Source: Verrucomicrobiales bacterium (GTDB lineage: Bacteria; Verrucomicrobiota; Verrucomicrobiia; Verrucomicrobiales; V1-33). Taken from it: 8,627 nt of DNA. Shown here in pieces: positions 5,109-8,627 of the stretch. Every line of letters begins with the position of its first letter. Position 1 is the first letter of the stretch. The notes under the pieces are model-generated. The model did no database searches and was not told the DNA's origin. It saw only the letters and a program-made list of their open reading frames with translations. The stretch covers positions 1 to 8,627 of the forward strand of contig JAQGPD010000400.1 in the NCBI GenBank assembly GCA_028293305.1, given 5' to 3'. The position numbers were made by a program, and so were the translations under genes.

Positions 5109-6140
5109 GCGAACGGCGAACCGCCCGAGGAGTCGTGGGAGCGTATCCGCCCCACGCCCCGGCCGGTCCGTCCCCAGCGATCGCCGGAGGAATCGTATAT
5201 TCCTCCACCTCCACCACCGCCGCCCGCTTCGACCGGGCCGGTGTGGGCGGAGCCCTTGCCGCCGGTGGAGAAACCCGACCGGTCGGCGATGGATCCGTTA
5301 TTGTTGGACAGATCCGCGGCCCGGCAGTCCACGCAGGGGGCGCGCAAGGAGCACCGCAACCAGCGCCGGTCAAAGCGGGCAAATTTTATTGATGGTCTGT
5401 TCCGGGTGGTTCTGCTGGGCGTCGCCGGTGCGGTCGTGGCGGCCGCCGCTTACTGGACCCTTAAAATCCGGGAAAACCGACTCGCCGCCAAGCGGATGGC
5501 GGCCGTGCCCGCCGCGGCGCAAACTTCCGGAGCCAGCTCCGGCCCCCGGGTGCTCGCCATGATGCAATCCTTTCTGGCAGCTTCGGATGCGGAGGCGAAA
5601 TCAGCCTTTGTCCTCGACTCCGCGCGCGTGCTGCCGCTTATGAAAACCGCGTATGCGGCTGGCCGGATCGAGGAATCCGGGATCACCTTCGGAGTGCCGC
5701 AGCCGGTCGGCACAGGCGTGTTGGCGCTGCCTATCAAAGCTCCCGGCCCGCCGGAAATCCTGCTGCAGGTGTTGGTGCGCGATTTGCCGGATGGGCCGCG
5801 GCTGGACTGGGAGACCTATGAGCAGGAACTCAATCAACGGTTTCTCCGGTTTGTGGAAAAACCTGGCAGTCCGGGCGGGGATTTCCGGATGATTTTGGAA
5901 CGCAGCCATCCATTCGATGGAGTGCGTCCCGGCGTGGAGGCGGTCAGGTTGGCGACCCCCGGCGGCACACTTTACAATCGGCCCGTGGTGCTGGGGCCGG
6001 AAGCGGCGGCTCCGGTCACAGCGGGGCTTCCGTGGAATAAACGCCGCCGTGCCCTGGTGCGGTTGGAGTGGACTTCCGAGCCCGGGAAAGCCCCTGCGGT
6101 GATGGTGCGGGAGCTGGTCCGCTGGGATTTCCTGCCTTGA
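5103..6140 (+). CDS. Proline-rich single-pass membrane protein of unknown function
   Basis: I do not recognise a named family for this 345-residue protein. Residues 1-95 are polar and rich in proline (eight consecutive Pro at 34-41), and end in a basic stretch (RKEHRNQRRSKR, 81-92). One transmembrane helix follows at about 98-120 (LFRVVLLGVAGAVVAAAAYW), and Ala-rich linker sequence leads to about 148. The C-terminal 200 residues form a soluble domain. It begins LAMMQSFLAASDAEAKSAFV, contains PRLDWETYEQELNQRFLRF near 232-250 and ends VMVRELVRWDFLP. The basic stretch before the helix predicts a cytoplasmic N-terminus and an external C-terminal domain, possibly an NTF2-like fold (a guess). The next gene starts 53 bases downstream. 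The reading frame looks like the neighbours in base composition and shows no damage. Gene order after dapA suggests co-transcription but says nothing firm about its job. Confidence 0.85.
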   Translation: MSANGEPPEESWERIRPTPRPVRPQRSPEESYIPPPPPPPPASTGPVWAEPLPPVEKPDRSAMDPLLLDRSAARQSTQGARKEHRNQRRSKRANFIDGLFRVVLLGVAGAVVAAAAYWTLKIRENRLAAKRMAAVPAAAQTSGASSGPRVLAMMQSFLAASDAEAKSAFVLDSARVLPLMKTAYAAGRIEESGITFGVPQPVGTGVLALPIKAPGPPEILLQVLVRDLPDGPRLDWETYEQELNQRFLRFVEKPGSPGGDFRMILERSHPFDGVRPGVEAVRLATPGGTLYNRPVVLGPEAAAPVTAGLPWNKRRRALVRLEWTSEPGKAPAVMVRELVRWDFLP

Positions 6141-6193
6141 GCACACCGGCTTTTCCGCCTTGCCGCCCGGGCCCGCCTGCGGTTTCTGAGCGC

Positions 6194-6715
6194 ATGAAAA
6201 TCGCGGTGCTGAGTGACTGTCATGACCATTTGGAAAACCTCGCCCGGGCCCTGCGTCTGGTGGCTGAGTCCGGGGCGGAGCGGCTTTTTTATCTTGGGGA
6301 TTTCTGCGCGCCAATCACGCTGGCGGCGCTGGCGGAAGGATTTTCCGGACCGGTGGACGCGGTTTTTGGAAACAATGACGGCGATGTTTTTCTTCTCTGC
6401 CGCGTGGCTTCGCGTCATCCCCATGTCACCCTGCACGCGCCACTGGCCGAGCTGGAAATCGGGGGGCGGCGCATCGCTTTGAATCACTATCCGGAACTGG
6501 CGGTGCGTCTGGCGGAAAGTCAGGCTTATGATGCGGTTTTCAGCGGGCACGATCACCAAAAATACATCCATCAAAAAGGCCGCACCCTGTGGGCGAATCC
6601 TGGCGAAATCATGGGCCGCTTCGGCGCGCCCTCCATCGGGTTGTATGACGTTTTGGAAAACAGCTTCCGGCACCTCGAGTTGTCCCCGGCATCCCCCGCC
6701 GGCGCCGGGGCGTGA
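6194..6715 (+). CDS. Metallophosphoesterase, YfcE/MJ0936 type
   Basis: This 173-residue phosphodiesterase uses a two-metal centre, and family members hydrolyse small phosphodiester substrates. The metal ligands can be read in order: Asp8 and His10 in VLSDCHDH, Asp36 in YLGDFC, Asn61 in VFGNNDGD, His98 in LNHYP, and His119 and His121 in FSGHDHQKY. NPGEIMGRFG (136-144) matches the usual NPGS loop. LNHYP stands where many relatives have a THG motif. The frame is open back to 6068, overlapping the upstream gene, but the family N-terminus (MKIAVLSD) fixes the ATG at 6194, which leaves a 53-base gap. The natural substrate cannot be told from the sequence. The permease gene starts 64 bases downstream. 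Confidence 0.93.
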   Translation: MKIAVLSDCHDHLENLARALRLVAESGAERLFYLGDFCAPITLAALAEGFSGPVDAVFGNNDGDVFLLCRVASRHPHVTLHAPLAELEIGGRRIALNHYPELAVRLAESQAYDAVFSGHDHQKYIHQKGRTLWANPGEIMGRFGAPSIGLYDVLENSFRHLELSPASPAGAGA

Positions 6716-6718
6716 CTT

Positions 6719-6739
6719 GGAAAAGCGCCTTCCTTTTCC
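6719..6739. other. Small hairpin between the phosphoesterase and permease genes
   Basis: GGAAAAG (6719-6725) pairs perfectly with CTTTTCC (6733-6739) around a 7-base loop. There is no T tract, so it is not a convincing terminator. It could be a processing signal or chance. Confidence 0.25.
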
Positions 6740-6779
6740 GCTGCTGTCAGCACGTTCCCTGCTATCCTTCCCGTCCCTC

Positions 6780-7574
6780 ATGAGTCCATCCAAGTCCGGA
6801 AACCCCTTCGCGGAAACCGCCGCCGCCGTCCTGCTCACCGCCTTGGTGTGCAGCGGGTTCTGGATTATTTTCTCCCAACTGGAATGGACCCGCAGCAGTG
6901 CCGCGCTGTGGCGCTACCGGGACTCGCTGATGCAGGGCTGGTGGGCGACGCTGCTGGTTTCCGCGGGCTCGCTCGTCGGCTCCTGTCTGATCGCGGGTTT
7001 GTTATTGCTGGGTCAGAGATCCGGCCTGCGGACGGTGCGCCGGTTCACGCATTTGTTCGTGGAAATCATCCGCGGCATGCCGCTGCTCAGCCTCACTCTG
7101 ATCGGTTATTATGTGATTCTGAATAACCGGCAAATCAGTCAGGTGCTGGAAAGTGTGGGATTGGAGGGCAAAATGTTCGCCGGTATTTTGCTGCTTTCCG
7201 TATTCACCGGGGCTTACCTGACAGAAATCCTGCGGGGCGGATTGGAGAGCATTCCGCAGGCGCAGCTGGACTCCGCGCGGGCCGTGGGATTTGATAGCCG
7301 GCAGGTGCTGCGTTATGTGGTGTTTCCGCAGGCGCTGCGCCGGGTGCTGCCCGCGCTGGCGGGACAATTCGTTTCCCTGGTGAAGGATTCCTCGTTGCTG
7401 ATGGTCATCGGCGTGAATGAATTCACCTATCAAGCCCGCGCCTTCTATGCCGCGACCTATCTGGGAGTGGAGGCCTTCCTTCCCCTGGCCGTGGGCTATC
7501 TGCTCCTGACACTTCCCATTTCCGCCTTTTCCCATTGGCTGGAGCGCCGCTTCAAAGCGGAAACCGCCGCCTGA
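6780..7574 (+). CDS. Polar amino acid ABC transporter permease (HisM/GlnP family)
   Basis: This is an inner-membrane subunit of an amino acid importer, 264 residues long. Hydrophobic segments lie at about 15-31, 55-77, 97-115, 132-152, 197-212 and 232-252. RGMPLLSLTLIGYY (98-111) is the typical start of the family core. The cytoplasmic EAA loop that docks onto the ATPase spans about 145-172 (AYLTEILRGGLESIPQAQLDSARAVGFD with the Gly at 170). FPQALRRVLPAL (182-193) and LVKDSSLLMVIGV (200-212) are also family hallmarks. The frame is open upstream to 6528 within the phosphoesterase gene, but the ATG at 6780 gives a sensible N-terminus. The ATPase gene follows after a 114-base repeat-filled gap. 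No substrate-binding protein gene is seen, so the ligand is unknown. Confidence 0.94.
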   Translation: MSPSKSGNPFAETAAAVLLTALVCSGFWIIFSQLEWTRSSAALWRYRDSLMQGWWATLLVSAGSLVGSCLIAGLLLLGQRSGLRTVRRFTHLFVEIIRGMPLLSLTLIGYYVILNNRQISQVLESVGLEGKMFAGILLLSVFTGAYLTEILRGGLESIPQAQLDSARAVGFDSRQVLRYVVFPQALRRVLPALAGQFVSLVKDSSLLMVIGVNEFTYQARAFYAATYLGVEAFLPLAVGYLLLTLPISAFSHWLERRFKAETAA

Positions 7575-7578
7575 TTTT

Positions 7579-7594
7579 TTGATATTGTTATCAA
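7579..7594. other. Perfect small palindrome after the permease gene
   Basis: TTGATA (7579-7584), TTGT, TATCAA (7589-7594) form a 6-4-6 inverted repeat starting 4 bases after the permease stop. No T tract follows on either strand. It could be a protein-binding site or a weak hairpin. Confidence 0.3.
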
Positions 7595-7602
7595 TTCCGG
7601 CC

Positions 7603-7666
7603 TCCTATTTCCAAATTTCCTATTTCCTATTTCCTATTTCCAAATTTCTTAATTTCCAAATTTCCC
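7603..7666. repeat. AT-rich 7/8-bp tandem repeat between permease and ATPase genes
   Basis: Units of TCCTATT (at 7603, 7618, 7625 and 7632) alternate with TCCAAATT (7610, 7639, 7655) and TCTTAATT (7647) without gaps. The tract fills most of the 7575-7688 spacer and contrasts with the GC-rich genes on either side. On the - strand it reads as pseudo-peptides such as EIWKLRNLEIGNRK. Confidence 0.8.
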
Positions 7667-7688
7667 TCCCCCTCCCGTCGAAACCCGC

Positions 7689-8420
7689 ATGAAGCTCCAC
7701 GCCGAATCCCTGACCCGCACCTATGGCGAAGTCCATGCCCTCGACCACCTGACGCTTTCCCTCGAAGCCCGCGTGCTCGTCCTCATCGGACCATCCGGCG
7801 GCGGGAAGAGCACCTTCCTGCGGCTTTGCGGCGGCCTGGACCGCGCCACATCCGGCCAGCTTGCCATCAATGATATTCTGTTGGCCGGCGACGAACGGCA
7901 TCTCCAGCAATGGCGGCGCGGGAATGGATTTCTCTTCCAGCAATTCAATCTTTTCCCTCACCTGACCGCGTTGCGGAATATCACCCTGCCATTGGAAAAA
8001 GTCCACGGCATGCGCCCCGCCGCCGCCATCGAAGCCGCGCGGATCAGCTTGGACCGGTTTGGTTTGGAGGCGCATGCGGAGAAGCTTCCCGCGCAATTGT
8101 CAGGCGGGCAGCAGCAGCGTGTGGGCCTGGCGCGGGCCATCGCGCATGGTCCCGGGATTTTGCTGTTGGATGAACCCACCTCCGCGCTGGATCCGGAGAT
8201 GACGGCCGAGGTTTTGGAGCTCATCCAGGAGCTCGCCGCGGCCGGACAACACATTATCCTGAGCACGCATGAGATGGGTTTCGCCCGCGCCGTGGCGGAC
8301 CATGTGGCCCTGATTTCCGCCGGAAAAATCCTGGAAAGCGGCCCGCCCGCCGAACTCTTCGGCTCCCCCCGCGAGCCCATGACCCAGCGTTTCCTGGCAA
8401 AGGTGATGCGGTTTTCCTGA
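7689..8420 (+). CDS. Amino acid ABC transporter ATP-binding protein (HisP/GlnQ family)
   Basis: This 243-residue cytoplasmic ATPase powers the importer whose permease lies upstream. Walker A is GPSGGGKST (34-42). The Q-loop is FLFQQFNLFPHLT (81-93), with the FNLFPH form typical of polar amino acid transporters. The signature LSGGQQQR lies at 138-145, Walker B at ILLLDEP (157-163, catalytic Glu162), the D-loop at SALD (165-168) and the switch His194 in STHEMGFAR. All elements are intact and the length is normal. The ATG at 7689 has no Shine-Dalgarno. The 114-base repeat tract separating it from the permease gene is unusually long for this pairing, so it may have its own expression signals. After the stop codon comes a 14-bp GC palindrome. 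Confidence 0.96.
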   Translation: MKLHAESLTRTYGEVHALDHLTLSLEARVLVLIGPSGGGKSTFLRLCGGLDRATSGQLAINDILLAGDERHLQQWRRGNGFLFQQFNLFPHLTALRNITLPLEKVHGMRPAAAIEAARISLDRFGLEAHAEKLPAQLSGGQQQRVGLARAIAHGPGILLLDEPTSALDPEMTAEVLELIQELAAAGQHIILSTHEMGFARAVADHVALISAGKILESGPPAELFGSPREPMTQRFLAKVMRFS

Positions 8421-8422
8421 CA

Positions 8423-8627
8423 AACATCCGGCGCGCGCCGGGGAGCGGGGGACCGGAGGGATCGTATGGTGTCCATATAACGGGACAGGCTTCGCGTATC
8501 GGATTACCGCCTCAAACGGCCCCGGCCAACGACGGCGCGACTTTGCAATCCGCCACCGTGGATGGAATCGTCTGCACGGTGGAGGGATCGGATGACCTGC
8601 AGGACTGGAGCGGCAAGGCAGGCCGGT
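8423..8627 (+). pseudogene. Possible remnant or 3' part of a secreted-protein gene, no start codon
   Basis: One + strand frame (codons at 8423, 8426 and so on) is open from before the ATPase stop to the window end. It reads YGVHITGQASRIGLPPQ near 8465-8515 and later VDGIVCTVEGSDDLQDWSG near 8555-8611. From memory, the pattern TVExSxDLxxW resembles the C-terminal region of large secreted or autotransporter-like proteins in Verrucomicrobiota. No ATG, GTG or TTG in this frame lies between the ATPase stop and the similarity, so an intact gene starting here is unlikely. It is either a truncated copy or coincidental open frame in GC-rich DNA. The true end lies outside the window. Confidence 0.33.
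8428..8441. other. Perfect 14-bp GC palindrome after the ATPase gene
   Basis: CCGGCGCGCGCCGG begins 7 bases after the ATPase stop. No T tract follows, so it is at best a hairpin that slows polymerase. It may also be chance in GC-rich DNA. Confidence 0.3.

Noticed and set aside
6684..6710. GC-rich inverted repeat CCCCGGC/GCCGGGG at the end of the phosphoesterase gene as a terminator
   Set aside because: The loop is 13 bases, it lies inside coding sequence, and no T tract follows.
5601..6838. Two long open frames on the - strand (5601-6314 and 5972-6838)
   Set aside because: They run across the membrane protein and phosphoesterase genes in antisense and give Arg/Pro/Gln-rich products without motifs.
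7603..7666. A CRISPR array
   Set aside because: Units are only 7-8 bases with no spacers, so it is a simple tandem repeat.

Overview
The window is an 8.6 kb piece of a GC-rich bacterial chromosome. It carries housekeeping metabolism genes broken up by small accessory and low-complexity DNA. Most start codons lack a Shine-Dalgarno sequence, and the spacers between genes hold short AT-rich tandem repeats. A trpA-dapF-dapA run is followed by a proline-rich single-pass membrane protein. The open tail at the right edge ends in a phrase that resembles C-terminal segments of secreted proteins in Verrucomicrobiota. I therefore suspect a Verrucomicrobiota member, perhaps Opitutae-like. This is inference from style and gene order, not from a marker gene.

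Left part (1-2474). A 9-bp tandem array is followed by fmt on the + strand (methionyl-tRNA formyltransferase). A 231-bp spacer then holds two repeat types and a hairpin with a T-rich tail. On the - strand lies a two-gene toxin-antitoxin operon: an Xre/DUF2384-type antitoxin (promoter-proximal) overlapping a RES-domain toxin (NAD+-depleting family). The antitoxin has a readable sigma70-like promoter. A 19-bp imperfect palindrome covers its -35 box and spacer, which is a strong operator candidate for autoregulation. The predicted transcript start lies only a few bases from the ATG.

Middle part (2475-5083). trpA, dapF and dapA all run on the + strand and encode the last step of tryptophan synthesis (alpha subunit) and two steps of the diaminopimelate/lysine pathway. 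A textbook intrinsic-terminator hairpin with seven T's ends directly against the trpA ATG. An alternative pairing could disrupt it, so the leader looks like an attenuator.

Right part (5103-8627). All genes are on the + strand: a single-pass membrane protein of unknown function, a YfcE/MJ0936-type metallophosphoesterase, and a polar-amino-acid ABC transporter permease and its ATPase. The two transporter genes are separated by an AT-rich 7/8-bp repeat tract. No substrate-binding protein gene is visible. The window ends in a start-less open frame that may be a remnant or the end of a secreted-protein gene.

No tRNA, rRNA, CRISPR array or insertion sequence was seen. No gene-free stretch exceeds 300 bases. 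The most rewarding parts are the toxin-antitoxin operon with its operator and the trpA leader.
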